Assembly: GCA_000827495.1 (NCBI GenBank)
Contig: KN817519.1
Coordinates: 574,462-638,461 of the forward strand
Origin: Hypholoma sublateritium FD-334 SS-4
Taxonomy: Eukaryota > Basidiomycota > Agaricomycetes > Agaricales > Strophariaceae
DNA: 64,000 nucleotides
Reading direction: 5' to 3'
The position numbers and the translations under genes are program-made. The notes below the pieces were generated by a model. It had not been told where the DNA came from. It saw only the letters and a list, made by a program, of their open reading frames with translations, and ran no database searches. This document shows positions 11,528-21,029 of the stretch, piece by piece; position 1 is the first letter of the stretch, and the number at the start of each line of letters is the position of its first letter.

Positions 11528-13106
11528 ATGAGTACTGAAAGCACACAACCCCTCTCCACAAATAACGACACCGCCGATACACAGCAACAACATGCGTCCT
11601 CGTCAACGGCTCCCTCTGGAGAAAAGATCTTGCAACGAGAACTCACGGCCCTGTCAAGCTGCTTCAAGGTGATATATCTTCACAGTAACACCCAATGCGC
11701 TATCTTACAAGCAAATAGGACGCAGTTGTGAAGACTGGTCAAATATACGGCTTTTATGCCGATGCTCGCAAACTGTGCGTATCGATCGAGTACAATGCCA
11801 CCGTATCCCACTTACAAATGCTCCAGACACATTGAAAAGCATGTCTCTAATCCTCCTCGGTCGTTGACTACGGCACTTGGTCGGGATATCGAAATTTACG
11901 ATCAACTTTGTGATTCCATCGAAACCCAACTTGCAAGTCTCGAATCATTTCCTGCGCTGTGAACGATTTAAGGCTAATACTTACGCTGCGTACCAGCTCC
12001 ATGCTATCAGTGCTTTAAAGCGCGACTTGAGGCGAGAGGAAGAGAAGATCGAAGCCGAAACCAGACGGAAAAATGTCGAGGCCTTGATGCTGCCACCGGC
12101 GCTTCCTGCCTCAGCTGAAATAGCAATGGACATGCCAGGGAGCCAATCCGTGTCAGAAGGAGCCGCTACAAATCCCAGGAACTCTCCGCTCCTCAGCACA
12201 TCATCCGCCCGACGTCCGTCGGCAATCTCAATATCCTCTCTCCATCGCCCTCAATTCCCTCTCAAACTCGACCTCTCCGCCACGTCCCTCAGAATTACGG
12301 AGGAAGAAGCAGCTCTATTCCACAAAGGGCTCGCGTCGCCAGTGACGCTCGCCCCGAAATCTGCTCGGCCAATGGGGCCCAACGAGTTTCCTCCAGAGCT
12401 TATGGCTGCATTTGCTGCAAGTTCTGCGGTTCCGATGGACAACAATCACGATATTCCGCTACTTGGATTGGGTGTCGGACTCGGGGACTCGTCTGACAAG
12501 CCCATCGAATTAGACTTGGACGCGATGGACATAGAGATGGCCAATATGACAGGAGCATTCGGCAATCCTGTGGAAGCTGGCGAGTCCGGTAACTCTCATG
12601 ATGGCCTATTCTCACCCTTGCTAGGTGGCGGAGACGGCGCGCACCTCGACGAAAGCAACCTCATGCAGTCCGCACAGCATGCAGTGGGAAACGCCTCTAG
12701 TAATTTCCACATTGATTCCTCTACCACTGACGATCTCTTTGGTGGTCTCACACCGAGTGCAGATTTAGGCGTCGATTTGGATGGTTCCGCTACATCATTG
12801 CTACAACCTCAATCCTCTTCCATTCCGTCTCACGGGGATTTGTTGGCACAATTTACTGATCCTGCTGCCCTCCTACATGACAAAGTCTCTTCGTCTGATA
12901 ACCCAGTGATACACGACGCAGATGCCAGTTTCGATATCAACTCCCTCGACCTGACCAATCTGAATTCAGAATTCTTTTCGAATTCCGGAAGTCCAGAAAT
13001 CCATTTCATGGGCATGAATATGCAAGATTTTATGGGGTCTCACAATGCTTTGAACATGGACTCTGTTACGGATGAAAAGGGGAATGCAGATGCTCCCAAA
13101 GCTTAG
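11528..13106 (+). CDS. Unrecognised acidic protein with helical N-terminus, possible transcription cofactor
   Basis: Four exons (11528-11668, 11719-11774, 11827-11932, 11997-13106) give 470 residues in clean phase. The last intron begins GC (GCAAGT) and ends AG; no GT site keeps the frame. Residues 30-140 are helical and charged: EKILQRELTALSSCFKDAV, GRDIEIYDQLCDSIETQLL, then LKRDLRREEEKIEAETRRK. The rest is acidic, low in basic residues and rich in Ser, Asp and Leu, with repeated DLFGGL/DINSLDL-like patches that resemble activation domains. The layout recalls fungal Mediator tail subunits (Med2-like), but this is a weak impression. Otherwise a protein of unknown function. Confidence 0.75.
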
Positions 13107-13746
13107 GAAAACAAATTCGTATGGATGTACTGCTACTCTCTATTCTTATTTATATCATGATTCATGTAAACTCTAGAAATGTAGGGAAAATGACGGAAGT
13201 GACCACCCACCACTGGGTATTGTGTTCTACGGCACAATGAACGTTTCAATCATGACTTGAACCATTGAATGACATTCCAACTCATGGCCTTGCAAGCCAC
13301 GTAGGATTATGTAGGACAACTACTTATATGGCTTTGGTCTCAAAAACGTGTGCTCTCTACCCTCATGCTAATTGCTCGAAGCGTGGATTATTACTCCAGA
13401 AATAAGATGTGTGCAGGAAAGAACATCTATCATGGGTGAGCTATTTATATCCACTGCAGATGCACCATGAACGTTGGCTATCTTTTAGCACCACCACGCC
13501 GAATATATTTGCTATCGGCGAATATTCACAGTCTTCCACATGCCTCGGTGCCAAACATAGATGATCTTATACCTTTCTCTGTCATTGTACACCGGATGGC
13601 GAGGAAGCAAGAAAGGTGACTTGTGATTTAACGCACAATTCCACATGCTGCCGGGCGACACAGAGGCAAGGACAGATCGCAACGCACCCTATTTAATGCA
13701 TCTCGTCGCAGGCTGTGTCCCAGAACAATCCATGCCATCTTTCTCG
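13107..13746 (+). promoter_or_regulatory. Intergenic with S1 nuclease promoter
   Basis: 640 bp without coding signal. A TATTTAAT box at 13690-13697 lies about 50 nt before the likely nuclease start codon. Confidence 0.5.
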
Positions 13747-15440
13747 ATGAAATTTGCGACCCTCGCTAGTGCTTTGGCGCTCTCCGTGTGTTCTGTCCAT
13801 GGCTGGGGCGAGAATGGACACATGACTGTAGGGTAAGAACACACTCTTCCTTTCGCAACGCTTTAATAAAACTGAGACTTGTGTATTTAGATTCGTGGCA
13901 ATGCAGGTATACCGCATCCATTGTCAAGAACGTATAATCTGAATTAATACCAAAATCCGCCCACCAGTTTCTTTCCCCCAAGGCACTCAGCTTCGTCCAG
14001 ACTTCCCTCGGGTCCACCTACAACGAGTCCCTGGGCCCCGCTGCGCCGGTGGGTCATTTGCGTCTATGGGCTAAACATGGATCGGGGAATTAATTACGAC
14101 GCGCGCTTAAGTGGGCCGACACTGTGAGATCGGAGGCGGCCTTTTCTTGGTCAGTCCCTTACCATCATGGCAGTTGATCGAGATCTGTAGTTAATCACTA
14201 CCGCACAATCTACTTATATAGGTCCGCGCCCTTCCACTTCGTCGACGCTGAAGGTGAGTAGCGATCCCCGTCTTTTGTAGCGCGCTCTGATAGCTAGCAT
14301 ATTTATAGACAACCCGCCTACCAGCTGCTCCGTCGTGGAGACCAGAGACTGTGCCAGCAACAATTGCATATGTTAGTAATTCTGAAGGCGTTGTCCGCTA
14401 CGCAGAGTTTTACTTGGTTTTAGTGACTGCTATTGCAAACTATACCTCGCGCGTTGTCAGCAAGACCTTGTCCGCCGAGCAGACGCAGGAAGCGCTTAAA
14501 TTCATTGGTCAGTTTGATTTTGACTTTGATCTTCAAAAAGCTCTCCTTTTCTGATTGTTTTACATTAGACCATGTGAGAGAGAATTTCTTATTTCTGCAT
14601 GCATTGATATGTAATATCATTGTACTCGTCAGTTCATTGGTGATATCGGCCAACCGCTCCACGTTGAGGCACTCGAAGTCGGTGGCAATGATATTACCGC
14701 CACTTGCAACAAAGAGTCCACCAACTTGCACGCCGTGAGTCGCTTCCCATCTAATCTATAGGCCTCCTCTAACCTGATTTGTTTATTCGAATAGACATGG
14801 GGTAAATACAATGTTATTGTCACTGTTACTTAATACTGACATGCGTCCAAAGACACTGGAATGATCGACACTCTGCTGGAGGCGAACTACGGCAACTCCG
14901 TGACTACCTGGGCGAGCACCCTCGTCACCCGTATCAAGGTCAGTACCATTCTCGCCTCTTACCGAACTTCGGACCGATCTGATAAACATGCCGTCCCAAC
15001 AGACTGGTGCATACAAATCTCTAGCAGCGGGCTGGATCAGCTGCTCGTCCCCCACGGAGACCCTGAGCACAAAGCGAAGCATCGAAGAAGATCTCGCCGA
15101 CATCCACACGCGCGCCAGTAGTGCCACCATCACCCCGCTCCAATGCCCTCTGGTCTGGGCCTCTGAGGCCAACGCATTTGACTGCGTATGTATCATCCAT
15201 TAGCATCTGAATGAGACTTACAATATTTGCTAGTCATTTGTCTTCAGCTTCACCAAGGGCGAGGATCTGTGCACCTCAAGCTACTTCACCGGCGCCGTCC
15301 CCATCGTGTGTACTATTTCGCGTTTACATATCTTGATCGCTCACCCTTTCCTCAAGATTGAGACCCAAATCGCCAAGCAAGGATACCGTCTTGCGGCATG
15401 GTTGAATGTGTTGTTCGACGGAGCCACTAACCTGCCTTGA
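13747..15440 (+). CDS. Secreted S1/P1-type zinc nuclease, 14 exons with 5-, 7- and 16-nt microexons
   Basis: Extracellular Zn-dependent nuclease acting on single-stranded nucleic acid. Model: 14 exons, 939 nt, 312 residues, the normal family length. A signal peptide of about 19 residues ends before WGENGH, so Trp1 and His6 are the first zinc ligands. The others follow: D in PWADTV, H in FHFVD, H-F-I-G-D, QPLH, and LHATWD. All nine expected ligands are present. The H of H-F-I-G-D lies on a 5-nt exon ACCAT (14569-14573), between introns of 61 and 59 nt. A 7-nt exon (14795-14801) carries T-W and part of the ligand D. A 16-nt exon is at 13891-13906. An upstream in-frame ATG at 13732 would add 5 residues before the signal peptide; I prefer 13747. 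If the 5-nt exon were ignored, the gene would look frameshifted. Confidence 0.88.
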
Positions 15441-15621
15441 GATAGTGGCATGTAACGTTATGAGCCCACATGATATTAACGAGTTGTATATTTGTCGAAT
15501 GATAGTGTCGGGTGTACTCATCTCAATAGAATCGAATACCCCACTATTACAAGATTATCTCGCCGAGCAATATTTTTACACAGGTCATAAAAACCAATAA
15601 GACAGACAGAAGGGTGGCGGC

Positions 15622-16677
15622 TCATGGCGGCGGCGAAGGCATCACCGGTGGAACAGATGCCACATACTTGTCCAGTCTTTTACGCAAAGAATGATCTTCG
15701 CGGATGCCGACGACTTGCAGCGTATTTGCAAGCCCAGACGCCAGTCGAAACCGCTCTCCCTCGTTAATTGTATCCGACTCAAGCACAGTTTTGACCGCGC
15801 GGGCCAGTCGGCCTTTAGGTCGCGCGGGATTAGCGCCTAGAGGTGTTTTGGGAACCTTGTTCTTGATCTTTGAGTTGTTTTTGCCCGTGACTTTAGGCAC
15901 CGCGAGCAACGGCTCGATAAACTCTAATCGGAAACGGCGGTGGGCAAGAGATAAGACGGGAATGATGCGGTCGGGCGGGCTCGCCGCCTCCGCGCATGAT
16001 TCTGCGAAGACGACTTTCTCAGTAGAGTCTCCGGGCTGGTACCCCCACTTCTTGAGCTCTTCCAGCCGCTTTTCGCGGAATTTGCGCGACACGATCTCGC
16101 GCGAGTCGTCGCTGGCCACACTCTTGGCCACCGATTCCAGCACATCGGTGAGGCGGAGCCAGCCTCTGTCCTCGTCGACGGCGCGCTTGACATAGTGACG
16201 GTTCACGTAGCTCAGCAGTCTGTTCGAGGATTGGGCGCCGGCATGGAAGCGGTTGAAGGACGGGAGTATGTACTGGATCAGGGCGATGTCGTCCAAGGGC
16301 GCGCCAAGGGAAATCTCGCGGGCGGCTTCAGCGAAGTATTTGTCCAGCTGGACGTAGATGTCCGTGCCACTTGTCGACGACTGCTGGGAGTCAAACGGGG
16401 TGGTAGGGCTTATGGCATTTGCTTCACTCTGCACGGTGAAACTGGGTGGGGCAAGTCAGTTTCTTTCAAGGTGAGGCGCGAAAGCTCTTCACTAGTTGTA
16501 GCATGCAGAGTGGATGCCGGCGTAGAGGCCGAAGTCGATTGCCGGGGCTTTACCGTTGGAATCAGTGGACGGGGACTTTACGATGTGGTCGAGGGCGGGC
16601 TGGAGATACGCCCAGAGCGCCGACAGCGAGGTCGCGGGGTTCGCGCTGCCGGAGGCGGCGTTGAGAATTGTCGGCAT
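15622..16677 (-). CDS. Short cullin-like protein (N-terminal cullin region only)
   Basis: Two exons (16493-16677 and 15622-16426) give 329 residues. Residues 15-150 resemble the start of a Cul1/Cdc53 cullin: LWAYLQPALDHIV, then LYAGIHSACYNY, YVQLDKYFAEAAREI, ILPSFNRFHAGAQSSNRL, and LLSYVNRHYVKRAVDEDRG, matching the cullin pattern of a helix followed by LNRHWVRRE-DEGR. In true cullins this region binds the Skp1/F-box adaptor. The usual 700-plus residues, including the Rbx1-binding and neddylation domains, are absent; the rest is a basic Lys/Pro-rich tail ending in PSPPP. It could act as a competitor or accessory of SCF ligases, or be a decaying duplicate with an intact frame. Function is inferred. 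The splice site between the exons is the less certain part. Confidence 0.75.
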
Positions 16678-16859
16678 GTTTCTGGACAAGTAACGAATTG
16701 GGACGGGCTGTAGCTACCCGTGTGACGCTGCGCTCCAATTGGCTGCAGCACCCCTTGGCCAAATCACATACGAATGCCGTTTTGGGCTTGTGTGATAAAG
16801 TGAAGTAGTGAACATCCTTTGACGTTTAACGTCCGCGTTGCATATATAGTTCGCGCACA

Positions 16860-17025
16860 ATGGCGCGTCCCTTCTACCAATGGATCCCTTTCAAAGCCAC
16901 CGTAATGGTATTATCTTTCCCCATCCCGCTTGCCCACTTTTCTGACGATTGAGCAGATTTCACGTTCCCGATTACGGGCCCAGCCACGGCTGAGCAGGTC
17001 GCGTCTAGTTCCAGCGATCGGTTGA
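16860..17025 (+). promoter_or_regulatory. Upstream out-of-frame ATG overlapping the HMG-box start
   Basis: An ATG at 16860 in a good context (A at -3, G at +4) lies 20 nt before the inferred start at 16880 and is out of frame with it. Read through the first intron it ends at TGA 17023-17025. If the transcript starts upstream of 16860, this overlapping uORF would lower translation of the HMG protein. Confidence 0.45.
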
Positions 17026-18834
17026 ATGACTCTGTGAGCACACTTCCACCTCAGGCTTCTCCGCCGGAGACTCCGGGGTCAGGGACCCAACCTGCGGACA
17101 TTCCAGCGGAGCGCATTCGGCGCCCGAGGAACGCATTCATGATCTTCCGCTCCGAGTTCAAGATCGACAAAGCCGTCGAAAAGGACCACCGTAACATCAG
17201 CAAGATTGTTGGAAGTGTCTGGAACAGCATGCCCGATCCCGAGAAGGTGGTATGGACCCAGCGCGCAGACCAGGAAAAACTGGAGCATATGCGCAAATAT
17301 CCCAACTACAAGTTCGCGCCGGTGGTCAAGAAAGAGAAGCCTCTCAGGCGCAGGGGAAAGCGGGACAGTGTTGCAGAGGCGCTGCGCTGTCGCCGCGTCG
17401 CAAATCTACTACTCGAAGGGAAGCAAGGGAACGAGCTTTTGTACATCGTCAACGAGGGTGATCAGGACGCCGAGGCCAAATCGCAGGCAAAAAAAGGTCC
17501 CAACGCGTTCCTGTACAATACCATTTACAGCCGGTCGGTCAGTCATTCGTTCCATCTTACTACTTATGCTCGCTTGCTTATGAAACATCAAGACTTATCC
17601 CGCCACGCCTTCGCCTACTGATAGTATTGGCATGACCTCGATAATCCAGCACTTTCCCGGCCTTAGCGTCCGTGGTGGTGATTCGCTTATCCCATCCCCC
17701 CCTCCTGTTCCAAGGACCTTTGTGCATTATAACCCTCAGACGCAAACCGATGTGCTTCTGGACAACAGCGAGGCTCGAAATTCGCCTTCGTCGGCTCCGG
17801 CCAGACTAGGCTCTTTCCCTCAACCGCCGAATCAGCCAACACATCTCGAAATGTCAGACATAGTTTCCCAGCATGACTCTCCCGGCGAACTGGCGCAGAA
17901 GCAGATGTACTTCCATAATACTGCACCTATCCGTTCAGCTCCGTTGCCCTCTTCTGTACCTGGCTTTCCCCCACAGTCACTAAATCGATCAACGAACGCG
18001 AGGCCAGATATGCTTACCCGGTATGGCTTTCCCGGGACTCAGGCTCAGATGATAGGAATTTCCAATGAAAGCGAACTTAGCCCTTCACAGTGGACTCCTA
18101 ACAGCTATGATATGTCTAATCTGCCTCATCACGACAGTTTTCGAGCTTTTCAACAGCAGAACGGGGGAGATTTTGCTGGAAGAGGACGCAATAATTCATT
18201 CCCGCCAGCGCAGCATGCCGACGACCCACCATTCCTTGGGTCAGGCCAGTCAATGACTCCTACCGTAGGACGCTCCGAGCAGCGTGAACCTCCAAGTGCC
18301 GGGCCCTCACTAGTTTTACTTATCACCTGTGAGGATGATGGCAAACCCCTTCCTCCGGCCGATCAGATGCTTTTGCCAGAAGACGAATCACCAACTGGTA
18401 CCGAGACGCTAGCAAGTATCATTCAAAGCGATTCCTCGAAGGTCGCAGCGTCTCCCCAAGGAGTTCATGGTGTCACAACATTTTACGCGAACCCACCGAA
18501 GCCTCCTTCTTTCGCAGACGTTGAGGGGCTCTGCGAACCCCCCAGCAGGACGGCCCCTTGGGCGTACGCCCTAGCTACTTCTGATTCGTACGAGCGGACC
18601 CGAATGGACAATGGGTTTGATTCATCGCACCCTGATGAGCTGCGTTGCGACACCTTGCTGCCTGGCGAAAAAGACTGGACAGGCCAATTTTTCCGGAGCG
18701 ACAGCCCAGCAACGCGCCACTACCATCCGTATAGAGGGCCGTCCCTATCCCCCGGCGGGCAATCGTCGGCATCATCGTCAAACGGGTCCAGTCCAACAGG
18801 GGGCGGCCGCCACCCCTGGGGCGCAATCAATTAA
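16880..18834 (+). CDS. HMG-box transcription factor
   Basis: Nuclear DNA-binding regulator. Exons 16880-16901, 16957-17537 and 17593-18834 give 614 residues in phase. The start MDPFQSH was chosen because the more upstream ATG (16860) is out of frame after splicing. One HMG box lies at about residues 45-120: RIRRPRNAFMIFRSEF, then NISKIVGSVWNSM, PDPEKVVW and KYPNYKFAPV. The N-rich-FMIFR form belongs to the MATA/ROX1-like sequence-specific group seen in basidiomycete mating and development regulators. A basic patch (RRRGKRD) follows the box. The C-terminal 400 residues are disordered and Pro/Ser-rich, ending with a Ser/Gly tract. The exact ortholog is not clear to me. Confidence 0.87.
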
Positions 18835-18866
18835 AGAAGCCAATGTATATGTACCAATATAAATAG

Positions 18867-19879
18867 TCACTCCTTCCCCAGGATTTCGAACGCGCGCACA
18901 CCCTCCTTCCCAAAGAGCGTCGCGCACGCAACGACGTCAGCGCCGGCCTGCATCATGCGCGCGGCGGCGGCCCTGCTAGTGACGCCGCCGACGCCGATGA
19001 TCTTGATTCCTCCGAGCCCCGCGTCGCGCGCGTCCGCCGTGGCGAGCAGCTGCCGGAAAGTGTATACGTTGCCCAGCGCGAGCGCATGCAGGCTGTCTCC
19101 GGCAACGCCGCCCACCGCAGTGGGCACCGCAAACGCCCCTGCCTCATCGGCGAAGAGCAGCGCGTTCCCCAGCGTGTTCGTACATGTAAGGAATGCGATG
19201 GGGCACGGCGCGTCGAGCGCACGGAGGCCCGCGAGGGCGTCGGCGAACTGCGCGCGGAAGGTGTACGGCGGGAGCTTGAGGCCGAGCGTCAGCGTCGGGT
19301 CGCCCGCGTGCGCGGCGGCGAGGACGCGCAGCAGCGGCTGCAGGGAGCTGAATGTGTACCCCGAAGGCGGCGCCCCTGGGATGTTCGGGCACGAGGTGTT
19401 CAGCTCGACGGCGATCCTCGACGGGGCCGAGGTGGCGTCCCCGAGGCGCGCCCGCAGGTCCTGGATCGCCGCGAGCATGCCGTGGAGCGTGGTGGGGTCG
19501 GACGCGGTGATGCTGATAATTATAGGCTTCGTGCTCTGGGCGTGTGCGGCGAGGATGGCCTCGACCCAGATAAGATACTGCTCGAGCGGGTGCGGCGAGT
19601 ATCCATATGAGTTGATTGTTGTCAGCGCATCGGCGGCGAAGGCGACCTGTTTGGGAGAAATGCGGATAAGTACTGTGTGCCTATCCTAGCATGCAGTGCA
19701 GTGCGCACGGTGTGAATTGCGTCGTCTTCTGGGAAACCGGCAAGTGTGGCGGTACGAGTCGTGACGGCGCCTGTATAGGGGGCGTCGTAGAGCTCGGTCA
19801 ATTGGTGGAGGTCAGACGACCACGCGCATGACGAGTTAAGGAGGAGAGGGTTGATGTCGATCGTGTTAACTATGACCAT
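18867..19879 (-). CDS. ura1: Dihydroorotate dehydrogenase, class 1A (fumarate type)
   Basis: Flavoenzyme of pyrimidine synthesis oxidising dihydroorotate to orotate. Class 1A members are soluble and use fumarate. Two exons (19709-19879, 18867-19646) give 316 residues, the size of class 1A rather than of the mitochondrial class 2 enzyme. Seen: NTIDINPLLLNSSCAWS at the N-terminus; the active-site loop ELNTSCPNIPGAPPSGYT, where the Cys of SCPN is the class 1 catalytic base; LTLGLKLPPYT; and IKIIGVGGVTSRAAAARM near the C-terminus for FMN phosphate. There is no mitochondrial presequence or transmembrane helix. Exon 2 is very GC-rich. Whether the species also has class 2 cannot be seen here. It could be a DHODH-like FMN enzyme with another substrate, but the motif set is good. 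Confidence 0.88.
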
Positions 19880-20061
19880 GGCTGTGGGGAAGATAGATGG
19901 CCGGAGGAAGATTGCCCAGATGCTGCGATCAGTGGCTTATAGCATGTAATAGACGAGACCGATAAGCTCAAGGACCCCAACAGCACCTTCGTGTGATACA
20001 AGCAATAATGATATTGAGTGTGGTATTACATTTGCGAGCAGGATATAGCTACTCGCTGTGA

Positions 20062-20955
20062 TTATTTTTTCAGTAGCTCTTCGCGTTCGAGGACGGACTT
20101 TTCTAGTTTGATCAGGATGGTTGTCCTGTTGGGAAATTGCGTGATAGGTGTGTTGTGGGCGGTAACTCTGGCCGGCTGGAGAAAATAATGAGCACATTAC
20201 AGCAAATAGAGGTATTTCTGGAGAAATAAACGCACGAATGTCAGGCCGTCGAGTACCGCCTCTACGATCCCCGCTGTGAAGGATGAACAACTCAGTTGGC
20301 TCATATCCTTGGGAACGGATATATGGCGTTCAATTGCGGGATCGTTATCGATGATCATGTCTGAGGAACGCGTGAATATCAGACAATTTTCTGCGAAGCA
20401 AAGTAACGGTCAGGACTGACATTCATCAGCGTTTTCTACGCTTTGCTCGATTGCATCTGCAGCCTTGCCGAATACAGCCTTCCACACCTGGGTGTGGATC
20501 AACATGAGCACCGAAAGAAGCTTCAGCTCGCGCTTTGGTGTCTTGGAAGAACCCTCGGAGCGCCAGACCATCAGCTCCAGTACGCGTGTGCCTATGCGAT
20601 ATCCCAGAGTATTAAGCCTACGAAGGACGTCAATTAGATATCACCAGTCTAGGCAGGCAGCAACTCACTGACGTTCCAGGTCATTTATTCCGCTTACCCT
20701 TTTCTGGGTGTACTGGACGATCTCCGAGAAGAGGAAAGCGAACGCAGACGCAGAGACCTCGGCATTGCGCGTCTTGTTGAGTGGGCGGTCATAGATATTG
20801 GGACGGTTCGCGGCTGGCTTTGCAACAGCCTGGGGGGTGGGCACGGCGGGGAGTGAGAAGCGTGTCGAAGAGGTCGTTGGAGAGAGATGGTCGATGGAGG
20901 AATGAGATGAGTTGGAGACGACGGACAGGCGTGGATGGGGTTGGGCGTAGGCCAT
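20062..20955 (-). CDS. trs31: TRAPP complex subunit Trs31/TRAPPC5
   Basis: Core subunit of the TRAPP tethering and Rab-activating complexes on ER-Golgi vesicles. Four exons (20669-20955, 20421-20617, 20236-20360, 20062-20175) give 240 residues in clean phase. Seen: RPNIYDRPLNKTRNAEVSAS, AFAFLFSEIVQYTQKRV, LNTLGYRIGTRVLELMVWR, LIHTQVWKAVFGKAAD, and SCSSFTAGIVEAVLDG followed by PARVTAH, the usual TRAPPC5 order. An N-terminal Ser/Pro-rich extension of about 50 residues comes before the conserved domain. The gene is divergent from the BTB gene with only 74 bp between start codons. Confidence 0.93.
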
Positions 20956-21029
20956 GGCTCTGGGGTCCAGGGCTTGGCAGAGTGCCTATAAAGAGGCGGG
21001 CCGGCTGTTCAGGCCCCTGTGCCCGCCTC
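20956..21029. promoter_or_regulatory. Very short bidirectional promoter, trs31 and BTB gene
   Basis: Only 74 bp separate the two diverging start codons. A CTATAAAGAGG segment near 20984 is the only TATA-like element, oriented toward the BTB gene. At least one core promoter probably overlaps the partner's 5' UTR. Confidence 0.55.

Noticed and set aside
14508..14650. Apparent 5-bp deletion and frameshift in the S1/P1 nuclease motif, making it a pseudogene
   Set aside because: The 125-nt gap is twice the usual intron length and splits cleanly into two GT-AG introns around ACCAT, which restores the frame and the missing His.
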